Source: Palleronia salina (GTDB taxonomy: Bacteria > Pseudomonadota > Alphaproteobacteria > Rhodobacterales > Rhodobacteraceae). From it: 64,000 nucleotides of DNA. The position numbers were made by a program, and so were the translations under genes. Within the stretch, counting starts at the first letter, position 1; each line of letters begins with the position of its first letter. Under the pieces are notes generated by a model. It was not told where the DNA came from. It saw only the letters and a program-made list of their open reading frames with translations, and searched no databases. Positions 1 to 7,652 of the stretch are shown in pieces. The stretch spans positions 193,501 through 257,500 of the forward strand of contig NZ_FQZA01000002.1 of assembly GCF_900141995.1 (NCBI RefSeq). The letters are read 5' to 3'.

Positions 1-101
1 TGTCCGAACGGGTCGTCGCGCGCGGCGACTTGGTGAAAGTGGGCGAGGACCGTCTTGGCGTCAGCCTGACCCAGATCGTGAAGGACCACGTGGGCGACTG
101 A
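1..101 (+). CDS. fliN: Flagellar motor switch protein FliN, C-terminal end (partial)
   Basis: Only the last 33 codons are in the window, read in frame 3 and ending at TGA 99-101. The peptide has the SpoA-type ending of FliN: a short ARGDLVKVGEDRLGVSLTQI stretch that matches the family pattern of a G-E/D-V-V-V-V-D-x-x-x-G-V-R-I-T-x-I beta hairpin. FliN forms the bottom of the C-ring with FliM and FliG and binds phospho-CheY and export components. The stop codon shares one base with the fliP start (TGATG), so the two are translationally coupled. The family call is inferred from this short tail plus the context. Confidence 0.75.
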   Translation, partial: SERVVARGDLVKVGEDRLGVSLTQIVKDHVGD

Positions 102-904
102 TGCAGGCGCGCCTCGGCATAACGCTGGGCCTTGGCCTGGCGCTGTGGGCGGGGCCTGCCCTGGCACAGGACGCCGGCGGCTTGCTGCAGGACCTGTCCG
201 ACGTGCTGTCGGATGCCGAGGCCGGCAGCGACGATGCGGCCAACCTGTCGGGCCGCATCCTCCAGTTCATCGCGCTGGCCACGATCCTCAGCCTCGCACC
301 CGGGCTTCTGATCGTGATGACCAGCTTCACGCGCTTCGTGGTGGTCCTGTCGATGCTGCGCTCGGCGCTGGGCCTGAACCAGACACCGCCCAACATCGTG
401 CTGACCTCGCTGGCGCTGTTCATGACGTTCTTCGTCATGCAGCCGGTGTTCGAGGACGCCTACGAGAACGGGGTCGAGCCGCTGTTGAACAACGCGATCA
501 TGGAGGAACAGGCCATCCAGAGGATCGGCGAGCCGTTCCGCGGCTTCATGTTCGTGAACACCCGTCCCGAGGATTACCGCCTGTTCCTGGACCTGACCAC
601 CGAGGAAGGTGCCGAGGCCCTGCCGATGCCCGAAGTGGCCGAGGACGCGTCGTGGCGGATCCTCGTGCCGGCCTTCATGATTTCCGAGCTGCGCCGCGCC
701 TTCGTCATCGGATTCCTGATCTACCTGCCCTTCGTGGCGATCGACCTGGTGGTGGCGTCGGTGCTGATGAGCGCGGGCATGATGATGCTGCCCCCGGTTC
801 TGATCTCGCTGCCGTTCAAGGTGATCTTCTTCGTGCTGATCGACGGCTGGTACATGCTGGCCGGCAGCCTGATCGAAAGTTACGCGCCGCTGGCCGGCGG
901 GTGA
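101..904 (+). CDS. fliP: Flagellar type III export gate protein FliP
   Basis: This is a 267-residue inner-membrane protein of the flagellar export gate (FliPQR). An N-terminal cleavable signal peptide ending at ALAQ (about residues 1-22) is typical of FliP. It is followed by membrane segments near residues 50-70 and 90-110 and a C-terminal hydrophobic pair. The conserved FliP block TRFVVVLSMLRSALG, followed by NQTPPN, is intact at about residues 76-97, and IGFLIYLPF lies near residue 203. The length is normal for the family. The start codon overlaps the fliN stop by one base, and fliG follows 17 bases downstream, so the three form one rightward unit. Confidence 0.95.
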   Translation: MQARLGITLGLGLALWAGPALAQDAGGLLQDLSDVLSDAEAGSDDAANLSGRILQFIALATILSLAPGLLIVMTSFTRFVVVLSMLRSALGLNQTPPNIVLTSLALFMTFFVMQPVFEDAYENGVEPLLNNAIMEEQAIQRIGEPFRGFMFVNTRPEDYRLFLDLTTEEGAEALPMPEVAEDASWRILVPAFMISELRRAFVIGFLIYLPFVAIDLVVASVLMSAGMMMLPPVLISLPFKVIFFVLIDGWYMLAGSLIESYAPLAGG

Positions 905-921
905 AGTAAAGGAGTTTTCCC

Positions 922-1980
922 ATGTCGACCGCAGTTGCGACCCGCGCCGGGACCGAGCCGATCAAGCTGGGCAACCGGACGCTGAAGGGCCCGACCAAGG
1001 CTGCCATCGTGTTCCTGTGCCTCGGCGAAAAGGTCGGGTCCGAGCTGATGCGCAAGCTGGATGCCACCGATATCGAGCTCATCACCCGGGCGATGACCAA
1101 CCTCGGATCGATCCCTTCCGATGTCGTCGAGGCCGTGCTGGGCGAATTCATCGCGCGGGCCGCCGAAGGCTCGCGTGCGGTGGTCGGCTCGATCGCGTCG
1201 GCCGAGGCGATGCTGAAATCCTTCCTTCCCGAAGACGAGGTCGCGAACATCCTGAAAAGCGCCGGCGGCAAGCCGGGCGAGGGTGATATCTGGCGTCGCT
1301 TCGCCGCGCTGAACGAGAACGTCATCGCGAACTACCTGAAGGGTGAACACGACCAGACGGTGGCCGCGATCCTGAACAACGTGGACACCTCGGTCGCGGC
1401 GAAGGTCCTGCCGCTCCTGGGGCCTGAGCGGATGTATGACGTGGCCGAGCGGATGATCGTGCTCGAGCCGCTGACCATCCAGGTGATGCGCCAGATCGAG
1501 GAAACGCTGAAGGAAGACATCATGTCCGAAGGCACCTCGGGCAGCGCGAGCCAGAACCAGCAGCGCATGGCCGAGCTGTTCAACAAGCTGGATATCGCCG
1601 CGTTCGAGGACCTGTCCGAGCAGCTCGACGCCCGGATCCCCGAGACGTTCGAGGCGATCAAGAAACGCATGTTCGTGTTCGAGGATTTCTCACGCCTGCC
1701 GGCCACCGACCTGGCGCTGGTCATGCGCCAGCTGGACGGCGACCAGTTGCCCCTCGCCCTGCGCGGCGCGAAGAAGGAGCTGCGCGACCAGATGCTGGAA
1801 TGCCTCCCGCAGCGGTCGCGCCAGATGCTGTTGGACGAGATGGCGCAGATGGGTCCGGCCCGCGGCCGCGACGTGCGCGCGGCCCAGTCCGCCATGATCG
1901 AGACGGCCAAGAACATGGCAGACGAGGGAACGATCGAGCTGCCAAAGGCCGGCGAGGAAGAAGACGAATTCTTCGAGTAG
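922..1980 (+). CDS. fliG: Flagellar motor switch protein FliG
   Basis: This 352-residue protein is the rotor component that contacts the MotA stator and joins the MS-ring to the C-ring. It shows the FliG N domain (TKAAIVFLCLGEK near residue 30), a middle-domain motif EHDQTVAAIL near residue 142, where most homologues have EHPQ, and the C-terminal torque region beginning MFVFEDFSRLPA with the charged helix downstream. The C-terminus is acidic (EEEDEFFE). A good ribosome binding site (AAAGGAG, 908-914) precedes the ATG. The gene is convergent with the DUF1217 gene, 6 bases away. The P-to-D change in the EHPQ motif lies in the middle domain that binds FliM, so its effect would need testing. Confidence 0.95.
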   Translation: MSTAVATRAGTEPIKLGNRTLKGPTKAAIVFLCLGEKVGSELMRKLDATDIELITRAMTNLGSIPSDVVEAVLGEFIARAAEGSRAVVGSIASAEAMLKSFLPEDEVANILKSAGGKPGEGDIWRRFAALNENVIANYLKGEHDQTVAAILNNVDTSVAAKVLPLLGPERMYDVAERMIVLEPLTIQVMRQIEETLKEDIMSEGTSGSASQNQQRMAELFNKLDIAAFEDLSEQLDARIPETFEAIKKRMFVFEDFSRLPATDLALVMRQLDGDQLPLALRGAKKELRDQMLECLPQRSRQMLLDEMAQMGPARGRDVRAAQSAMIETAKNMADEGTIELPKAGEEEDEFFE

Positions 1981-1986
1981 GGCCGC

Positions 1987-2811
1987 CTAGCGATAGCGGC
2001 TGGCGCTGCCCATCCGCTGGATCGCGTCGATATCGATCAGCACCGGTGCGAAGCCACCGGACAGGTTCACCGCGCCCTGCATCAGGGTCACGCTGGGCGA
2101 CGACGCGAACTGGACCGGGTTCAGCGCGTCGTGGATGGCCATGAACTTGCCCACCAGCTTGTCGACCTTCTCGGGATCCTTCAGGTCCTCCAGGTCGAAC
2201 TTGGACTTGTAGAGCGAAACCTGCTTGTCGATATCCAGCTGGACGATCTCTTTCGGCAGTCCAAGCGCGGTGCGCATGAATTCCGACACATCGCGGTTCT
2301 TGAGCACGTCGAACCAGTTGCCGATGCTGTCCACGCGATTGCGAAACTCCAGCACGAGCCCGGCGCCGCGGCTGCCTTCGTCGGCGTTGTTGATCAGCAT
2401 TCGCTCGGCGAAACGGTCGACGATCCCCTGTTTCCAGTCCTCGCTCAGGACCTTCACGCTCAGCTGTGATTGGGGATTGAAGGCAAAGGCCTGGTGCAGT
2501 TCGCGCAGGCGGGGATCGGTCAGGCGGTTGACCAGCGCCTTGGGGTCGCTGATGTCCGATTCCAGCATCTTGCGGATCATCGCCTTGCCGAAGATCTGAT
2601 CCTCGAGGTCGAAGGCCCGCATCACGAAGGTATAGACCTCGGTGTCCTCGACGAAATCGGCGGGCGAGCGAATATCTCCCACCCGTTCCTCGAAGGCTTC
2701 GATCTGCCGGGCGTTCAGCGCGTCGCGCCGGATCAGGTCCAGCTGCTGGGGCCGTGTGCTGTCGACCAGCCGGACCGCCAGCGACGTGCCGAGGCCCGCG
2801 AGCGAGATCAT
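1987..2811 (-). CDS. DUF1217 family protein of the flagellar island
   Basis: I place the start at ATG 2811, giving 274 residues. This ATG overlaps the flbT stop (ATGA), and the upstream in-frame extension is arginine-rich out-of-frame flbT sequence. The protein begins MISLAGLGTSLAVRLVDS, is mainly helical and contains the repeated-helix pattern of DUF1217, with DPRLRELHQAFAFNP near residue 118. This domain family is restricted largely to alphaproteobacterial flagellar clusters and has no agreed function. It is the last gene of the flagellin-flaF-flbT unit. Weak resemblance of DUF1217 proteins to axial proteins has been suggested; I cannot confirm that here. There is no signal peptide or membrane segment. 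Confidence 0.75.
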   Translation of the reverse strand: MISLAGLGTSLAVRLVDSTRPQQLDLIRRDALNARQIEAFEERVGDIRSPADFVEDTEVYTFVMRAFDLEDQIFGKAMIRKMLESDISDPKALVNRLTDPRLRELHQAFAFNPQSQLSVKVLSEDWKQGIVDRFAERMLINNADEGSRGAGLVLEFRNRVDSIGNWFDVLKNRDVSEFMRTALGLPKEIVQLDIDKQVSLYKSKFDLEDLKDPEKVDKLVGKFMAIHDALNPVQFASSPSVTLMQGAVNLSGGFAPVLIDIDAIQRMGSASRYR

Positions 2812-3242
2812 CCCGCCGCCGCGCGCCCGCGCTCGGCCTCGTTCGGGCGGTGCACGGGTCCCAGGGCCAAAAGCTCGGCCTCGTAGGACAGGACCGGGCG
2901 CAGTTTCGACAGCGCCTTGTAGAAATCGCCGGCCGAGATGTGGTTGGCCGCTTCCATGACGTGGGTGCGGTGCTCGGAACCGAAGCAAGCGGCCAGCTGG
3001 GCAAGTTGCTTCTGGATCTCGGGGACCAGTTTCTCACGCGTATCCGCACGGATCAGGGCGGTCTGGACGAAATAATAGGCGCGCGACACCGGGGTGGCCG
3101 CGGCGCTTTCGTCCATCAGGTCCTTTTCGCGGATGATGTCCGCGTGGTTCTCGAAGACGAAGCTGTGGCGGCGGTCGCTGTTGCGGATGACACAGCCGTT
3201 CACAACCACACATTCGCGCGGGCGCAGGGTGACTTTGAGCAT
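2808..3242 (-). CDS. flbT: Flagellin post-transcriptional regulator FlbT
   Basis: This 144-residue cytoplasmic protein begins with the typical FlbT N-terminus LKVTLRPRECVVVNGCVI and carries FVFENHADIIREKDLM and the helical SRAYYFVQTALI block. In Caulobacter, FlbT binds the 5' leader of flagellin mRNA and controls its translation or decay; that is established for the family and is not shown here. It lies between flaF and DUF1217 and follows flagellin, the standard alphaproteobacterial arrangement. Its stop codon overlaps the next start (ATGA). A plausible RNA target, an inverted repeat in the flagellin leader, lies at 4660-4675. Confidence 0.93.
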   Translation of the reverse strand: MLKVTLRPRECVVVNGCVIRNSDRRHSFVFENHADIIREKDLMDESAAATPVSRAYYFVQTALIRADTREKLVPEIQKQLAQLAACFGSEHRTHVMEAANHISAGDFYKALSKLRPVLSYEAELLALGPVHRPNEAERGRAAAG

Positions 3243-3245
3243 GAC

Positions 3246-3650
3246 TCAGGCCTCCTCGAGCTTGGCGGGCGCCTGTCCGGCCAACCCTGCGATGATGTTC
3301 GAGTTTACGTCGACCAGCGCGCCGATGCGGGCCTCGCCGGCCAGGGCGGCCTGGCTCTGACGGTCGACCCAAAGCGAGATCGAGATCAGCTGCGCCTTGA
3401 GCGCGTCTGGAATGGTGTTGCCGGGCGTGGCAAGATCGTTGCGAAGCGCGGACCAGATCGTCTGGTTGCGCTGCAGGGCGTCGCGCAGCCCATCGGCAAG
3501 GATCGCGAGACGATCGGACTTGTCCGTGGCGGCGTCGAATTTCTTGGCGTGGCGCTCGATCTCGTGCGTGGCTTGCGACAGCACGCGACGTTCGACCTGG
3601 CGGGGGGATTCGCTTTCGCGGATCGTTTTCTTGTAGGCGGCGAGGCTCAT
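3246..3650 (-). CDS. flaF: Flagellar biosynthesis regulator FlaF
   Basis: This 134-residue helical protein begins MSLAAYKKTIRESESPRQVE, matching the FlaF pattern, with a later ALQRNQTIWSALRNDLA segment and the ISLWVDR motif that is conserved in the family. FlaF is needed for flagellin synthesis or secretion and works with FlbT in alphaproteobacteria. It lies 3 bases upstream of flbT and about 80 bases downstream of flagellin, with a strong GC-rich hairpin in between. There is no signal peptide or membrane segment, so it is cytoplasmic. Confidence 0.92.
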   Translation of the reverse strand: MSLAAYKKTIRESESPRQVERRVLSQATHEIERHAKKFDAATDKSDRLAILADGLRDALQRNQTIWSALRNDLATPGNTIPDALKAQLISISLWVDRQSQAALAGEARIGALVDVNSNIIAGLAGQAPAKLEEA

Positions 3651-3693
3651 TCTGATCTCATCCCTTTACTTCTGTTCGCTGGTCCGACGTGAG

Positions 3694-3718
3694 CCGGCCC
3701 GCCCAGGGGGCGGGCCGG
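3694..3718 (-). terminator. GC-rich hairpin between flagellin and flaF
   Basis: A perfect 10-bp inverted repeat (CCGGCCCGCC at 3694-3703, its complement at 3709-3718) with a 5-base loop lies just past the flagellin stop. On the minus strand it is not followed by a T run, so it may be a partial terminator or an mRNA 3'-end stabiliser. Either would leave high flagellin mRNA with lower flaF-flbT expression. Confidence 0.5.
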
Positions 3719-3728
3719 ACCCTGTGTC

Positions 3729-4649
3729 TTAGCGGAACAGGCTGAGGATGTTCTGCGGCGCCTGGTTGGCAATCGACAGCGATTGCGTCGCCAGCTGCTG
3801 CTGAACCTGCAGCGACTGAAGCCGTGCGGCTTCCTCTTCCATGTTGGCATCGACCATCGCGCCAACGCCCGAGTCCAGGTTGTCCACCAGGTTGGTGAGG
3901 AACTTCTGCTGGGTCTCGATCGCCTTTTCGGCCAGGCCCAGATCGGTTGCCGCATCGATGGCGCCCGACTGGATGGTCTCGGCCGACGCCAGGGCGCCGT
4001 CGAGGAAGGCCGCACCGGTGGTCGCGTTGCCGGCGTTGGTGGCAAAGCTCGCCGCGATCAGGTCGAAGTCCTCGGCCAGAACGCTCAGGTCGACGGTGTC
4101 GACGTCGAGGGTCGTGGTGGCCAGGGAGCCCGAACCGCGCGACACACCGGTCACGATGGTGTTGGTGGAGGTTTCCGCGGTACCCGAGGTCACGACACCG
4201 GTGGCGGCGTCGATCGAACCGGCGACATTGACGGTGGCCGCAGCGTTCACGTAGTCCGACCCGTTGAACGTCGACTGGCTGATGGTCGTTTTCATCTGCG
4301 AGACGAGGTTCTGGAGTTCGGCTTCGACCTCTTCAAGGCCGCCTTCTGCGCCTTGAGCGAACGCCACACGCTCGACGAATTGCGTCGCAAGATCCTTGAA
4401 CGAGTCGGCGCCGAGGCGGCCGGTCGCGATGGAGTTCTTGGTCAGCGTCAGGCTCTCGTTGATCGCCTTGTACATCGAGCTGTCGCCCTTCATCGTCTCG
4501 GAGATCGAGAAGTACGACGCGTTATCCTTCGCCGAGTTCACCTTCAGACCGGTCGAGATACGACCTTGGGTGTCATTGAGGTTGTTGTTGATGTTGCGCA
4601 GGGTCGACAGCGCAGACATGGCGGAGTTGTTTGTCAGGATAGAAGACAT
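3729..4649 (-). CDS. fliC: Flagellin
   Basis: This 306-residue filament protein carries both conserved flagellin ends. The N-terminal D0/D1 block starts MSSILTNNSAMSALSTLRNI and includes QGRISTGLKVNSAKDNAS. The C-terminal D0 block includes LQSLQVQQQLATQSLSIANQ and ends ILSLFR. The central part (about residues 150-200) is short, Thr/Ala/Val-rich and lacks the long variable D2/D3 domain, which is usual in alphaproteobacterial flagellins. There is no signal peptide because it is exported through the flagellar type III path. Only a weak AGG precedes the ATG, and a 6-bp inverted repeat lies directly upstream, consistent with FlbT/FlaF translational control. Roseobacters often call this gene fliC or flaA. 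Confidence 0.96.
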   Translation of the reverse strand: MSSILTNNSAMSALSTLRNINNNLNDTQGRISTGLKVNSAKDNASYFSISETMKGDSSMYKAINESLTLTKNSIATGRLGADSFKDLATQFVERVAFAQGAEGGLEEVEAELQNLVSQMKTTISQSTFNGSDYVNAAATVNVAGSIDAATGVVTSGTAETSTNTIVTGVSRGSGSLATTTLDVDTVDLSVLAEDFDLIAASFATNAGNATTGAAFLDGALASAETIQSGAIDAATDLGLAEKAIETQQKFLTNLVDNLDSGVGAMVDANMEEEAARLQSLQVQQQLATQSLSIANQAPQNILSLFR

Positions 4650-4659
4650 GGTAGTACCT

Positions 4660-4675
4660 ATACTATTCTTAGTAT
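4660..4675 (-). promoter_or_regulatory. Inverted repeat in the flagellin mRNA leader
   Basis: On the plus strand ATACTA (4660-4665) and TAGTAT (4670-4675) form a perfect 6-bp inverted repeat with a 4-base spacer. It sits 11 bases upstream of the flagellin ATG and directly next to its weak AGG ribosome binding site. In RNA it would form a small AU-rich stem-loop in the leader. A leader stem-loop as an FlbT target is known in Caulobacter; its use here is inferred. Confidence 0.45.
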
Positions 4676-4760
4676 CTTTGTGCCGTCCTTCTGACAGCTG
4701 CGGAATTCTTTCCGCTACCTTTCCAGTTTACCAAGCATTGTGGCCGGATTTGGACCGCAA

Positions 4761-5129
4761 TTAGAAAACTTTGTTAATCCCTGAACCGGGTGCGGTTTTT
4801 TCGGCACGCTTTTGCCCGGTCGGGCCGTATTTCCCGTGAATTGTCAGGGATTTGCGGGCTTCTATGACCTCCTTGGCGGCGGTTCCCGTCGCCTCCATGG
4901 CCGCCGTCAGACCGACCGCGTTTCTGTCGATCAGCTGCCGAAGGCCGAACAGGCGGTCACGGCTGATTGCCCCCGGATTTTCCGAAAGCGCACTTTCCAA
5001 TTCGGCGCCCTGTGTTTCCTTTTTCTGGCGCGTTTCCACCAGCGTTTCGAAATCGCCCCGCTCCATCGCCGCGATTTCGCGTTTCAGTGTCGTCTCGAGC
5101 GCGTCAAGCGCGCGTCCCGCGCGGCTCAT
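4761..5129 (-). CDS. FlgN-like flagellar export chaperone (putative)
   Basis: This 122-residue, highly charged, helical protein has the coiled-coil look of FlgN-type chaperones for FlgK/FlgL. An N-terminal helix (RALDALETTLKREIAAMERG) is followed by a second KKETQGAELESALSE helix and an RQLIDRNAVGLTAAMEATG helix. FlgN length is about 120-140 residues, which fits. It sits between flgJ (4-bp overlap) and flagellin, and flgK and flgL lie in the same unit. The sequence alone is too generic for certainty; another flagellar coiled-coil protein is possible. No signal peptide is present, so it is cytoplasmic. Confidence 0.55.
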   Translation of the reverse strand: MSRAGRALDALETTLKREIAAMERGDFETLVETRQKKETQGAELESALSENPGAISRDRLFGLRQLIDRNAVGLTAAMEATGTAAKEVIEARKSLTIHGKYGPTGQKRAEKTAPGSGINKVF

Positions 5130-5425
5130 GTCGCACCGCCCTGGCGGTAGCGCGCGATGGCGCCCTCGATCTGCGCGGCGATCCCGGTTCCGTCGCCGCG
5201 GGCCATCTCGGCGCCGATGGCGTCGGACAGGAAACTGCGCCAGGTTTCCTCGGCGTGGCCGCCGCCGAACGTGCCGGTCTTCACGGTCGCCATCATGCTG
5301 TCGACCATCTGTCCCAGCATCATGGCTTCGAATTCGCGCGCGGCTTCGCGGGCCGCCGGATCGACCGGGGCCGGGGACGCGGACGTCCGCGGTCCGGCGA
5401 TCGGTGTGATGTTGCTGAACTCCAT
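5126..5425 (-). CDS. flgJ: Rod-binding protein FlgJ, short alphaproteobacterial form
   Basis: The start is taken at ATG 5425 (MEFSNITPIAG), giving 99 residues; the upstream extension has no support. It shows the rod-binding domain: AAREFEAMMLGQMVDSMMAT at about residues 28-47, then GGGHAEETWRSFLSDAIGAEMA. It lacks the C-terminal muramidase domain of enterobacterial FlgJ, as is usual in alphaproteobacteria, where a separate lytic transglycosylase opens the peptidoglycan. The gene lies 19 bases after flgI and overlaps the FlgN-like gene by 4 bases. Confidence 0.85.
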   Translation of the reverse strand: MEFSNITPIAGPRTSASPAPVDPAAREAAREFEAMMLGQMVDSMMATVKTGTFGGGHAEETWRSFLSDAIGAEMARGDGTGIAAQIEGAIARYRQGGAT

Positions 5426-5444
5426 GGCCCCCGCCTTTCCTGGC

Positions 5445-6545
5445 TCAGATGATTTCCAGGTCGGCGTGCAACGCACCCGCCGCCTTGATCGATTGCAGGA
5501 TCGAAATCGTCTCGGTCGCGCCGACGCCGATGGCGTTCAGACCGTCGACCAGCGCCTGCAGGCTGACCGATCCGTCGATCACGGCGAACTTGCCAAGGGC
5601 CTCTTCCACCGAAACCGAGGTATCGGGAACCACCACGGTGACCCCCCCGATGCTCAGCGGTTCGGGCTGCGACACCTGCGGCGTTTCTTTCACGGACACG
5701 GTCAGGCCGCCCTGGCTGACGGCCACCCGGTCGATCCGCACGTTCGCGCCGATCACGATGGTGCCCGACCGCGCGTCGATCACGACGCGGGCGACCTGGT
5801 CGGGCTGGACCATCAGCGGCTCGATGCTGGCGATGGTTTCGGCGATATCGGCCTTGGGCGCGGTGCTGATCTGCACCGTCCGGCTGTCCAGCGCGCGGGC
5901 GGTGCCCGTGCCGAGAGTGTCGTTGATGACCTGCTCGATGCGCTGCGCCGTGACGAAATCTGGATTGCGCAGGGCCAGTTTCACGCGGTCCAGCTCGGCG
6001 AAGGCAAAATCGACCTCGCGTTCCACGGTGGCCCCGTTCTCGATCCGCGCGCCGGTGGGCACGCCCTCGACGATCGAGGCATTCAGCCCCTGCGCCGCGA
6101 ATCCGGCCACGGCGATGGGACCCTGGGCCACGGCGTAGATCTCGCCGTCGGCGGCGCTGAGCGGCGTGACGATCAGCGTGCCGCCCCGAAGCGAGGTGGC
6201 ATCGCCCATGGACGAGACCACGACATCGATGGTCGAGCCCATGCGCGCGAAGGGCGGCAGGTTCGCGGTGACCATGACGGCCGCGACGTTGGCGGTGCGC
6301 ATGTCCTCTTCGCTGAGGTTGCCGATCCCCAGCCGCTCGAGCATCCCCTCGATGGCCCGCTCGGTGAAGGGCGAATTGCGCAGGCTGTCGCCCGTGCCGT
6401 TCAGACCCACGACCAGGCCGTAGCCGACCAGCTGGTTCGACCGGACGCCTTCGACGGTGACGATATCCTTGATGCGGACCTGTGCCTGTGCGGGCGCCAT
6501 CGCGGCAAAAAGGGTCAGGGCAACGGCCAGAAGAAGGCGGATCAT
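5445..6545 (-). CDS. flgI: Flagellar P-ring protein FlgI (copy 1)
   Basis: This 366-residue periplasmic protein forms the P-ring bushing in the peptidoglycan layer. I place the start at ATG 6545 (MIRLLLAVALTLFAA), which gives a cleavable signal peptide ending at AQAQ; the upstream open frame is out-of-frame flgL sequence. Family motifs include GYGLVVGLNGTGD, RNSPFTERAIEGMLERLG, GGTLIVTPLSAADGEIYAVAQG and a C-terminal IKAAGALHADL. The length matches the family (about 350-370). It is the fourth gene of flgE-flgK-flgL-flgI-flgJ. A divergent paralogue lies at 60860-61963; by eye the two are about half identical. Confidence 0.96.
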   Translation of the reverse strand: MIRLLLAVALTLFAAMAPAQAQVRIKDIVTVEGVRSNQLVGYGLVVGLNGTGDSLRNSPFTERAIEGMLERLGIGNLSEEDMRTANVAAVMVTANLPPFARMGSTIDVVVSSMGDATSLRGGTLIVTPLSAADGEIYAVAQGPIAVAGFAAQGLNASIVEGVPTGARIENGATVEREVDFAFAELDRVKLALRNPDFVTAQRIEQVINDTLGTGTARALDSRTVQISTAPKADIAETIASIEPLMVQPDQVARVVIDARSGTIVIGANVRIDRVAVSQGGLTVSVKETPQVSQPEPLSIGGVTVVVPDTSVSVEEALGKFAVIDGSVSLQALVDGLNAIGVGATETISILQSIKAAGALHADLEII

Positions 6546-6559
6546 GCTCGGACCTTTCG

Positions 6560-7639
6560 TCACAGGAAGTTCAGGAAGGACAGGCGCGACAGGCGCGCGG
6601 TGACGGCGTAGTTCGCCTCGAGCTGGCTTTGCAGCAGGGTCAGGCGACTGGCGGCGTCGTACTGGTCGACGCCCTCGATGTTCTGGCGTTCGCGCTGAAG
6701 AAATGAGCTGCGCGTCTCCTGCGCGTCGGCCACGTCGACAACGCGGTCGCGCCGCAGGCCGGTCTCGACCTGCAACTGCGCCACACCGGCCAGCCCGTCT
6801 GACAGGGCGCTTGTCGCCTCTTTCATCCATGCGGCATAGGCGTCTGGGTCCGTGATCTCGGTCACGTCCACCGCCGAGACCATGGCCAGCCCGCGCATCA
6901 GGTTTCGCATGGCCGGGTCGTCGGCCTGAAGCGGTTGCGACAGGGTTTCGGTCTCGGACAGGCGGTAGGACAGTTTCGGGTTGGCGTTGCCCGCCGCATC
7001 CTGCTGCGGTGTGCCGTTGTAGAACGTGTTCTGGAAATTGTGCGCGGCCGTCGCCGATGTGCCGTCGAACGCGGCCTTCAGGGCGTCGATCTTGGCCTGC
7101 GCGTCCGCCGCGTCGCCGATCGCGCCGCCAGTAATGTCCTCGAGCACCGATCGCGGGGTCACGCCCGAGGTCGGCGAGACATCGTCCCACGGGTTCAGCG
7201 GCACCTGGTTCGTCGCGGTCCCGGACAATGCGTAGCTGCCGTTGTGGCGAATGGCCGAGACGTTGGTGATGGTTGCGATGGCCGCCTTCGCGATCGTGGA
7301 CAGCGACCGGGCGGTGGCTTCGGGTCGGTTCACCGAGAAGGCGGCGATGTCCATCACTTCCTGCCCGGCCTCGCGGATCGACCCAAGGGACGACTCGATC
7401 TGCTCGAGCCGACCGTCCAGCACCCGGTTCTGGACCAGGAAATTATCGTTCCGCTCCAGCTGGGCCCGGATCGCCAGCGCGTCCGAGCTGCGGGCGCCAA
7501 GGCTATCCCAGGGATCGGACCGCAGGCCGGTCGTCACCTCGCGCGAGGTGGCTTCGATCTCGCTCGTCAACTCGGCCGCGATCTGGCGCTGGCGCAGGGC
7601 GGCAAGGGCGGTCGGAACGGTGCGGGCAATTTCAGTCAT
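6560..7639 (-). CDS. flgL: Hook-filament junction protein FlgL (copy 1)
   Basis: This 359-residue axial protein joins hook-associated FlgK to the filament. It has the flagellin-like N-terminal helix region (LTSEIEATSREVTTGL near residues 24-39) and the conserved tail YAVTARLSRLSFLNFL at the C-terminus, shared with the second copy (TARLSRLNLANFL). The middle carries GSYALSGTATN, the FlgL equivalent of the flagellin FSGT motif. It has no signal peptide and is secreted by the flagellar export apparatus. It lies 13 bases downstream of flgK and 14 bases upstream of flgI. Confidence 0.92.
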   Translation of the reverse strand: MTEIARTVPTALAALRQRQIAAELTSEIEATSREVTTGLRSDPWDSLGARSSDALAIRAQLERNDNFLVQNRVLDGRLEQIESSLGSIREAGQEVMDIAAFSVNRPEATARSLSTIAKAAIATITNVSAIRHNGSYALSGTATNQVPLNPWDDVSPTSGVTPRSVLEDITGGAIGDAADAQAKIDALKAAFDGTSATAAHNFQNTFYNGTPQQDAAGNANPKLSYRLSETETLSQPLQADDPAMRNLMRGLAMVSAVDVTEITDPDAYAAWMKEATSALSDGLAGVAQLQVETGLRRDRVVDVADAQETRSSFLQRERQNIEGVDQYDAASRLTLLQSQLEANYAVTARLSRLSFLNFL

Positions 7640-7652
7640 CGAACGTGTCTCC

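Noticed and set aside
2812-2988. N-terminal extension of the DUF1217 gene to an upstream start
   Set aside because: The extension reads flbT out of frame, is Arg/Gly-rich, and has no ribosome site. ATG 2811 overlaps the flbT stop.
4680-4760. A sigma-28 or sigma-54 promoter for flagellin
   Set aside because: TAAA-type and TGG-type fragments occur, but no spacing gives a convincing GCCGATAA or GC/TGC partner.
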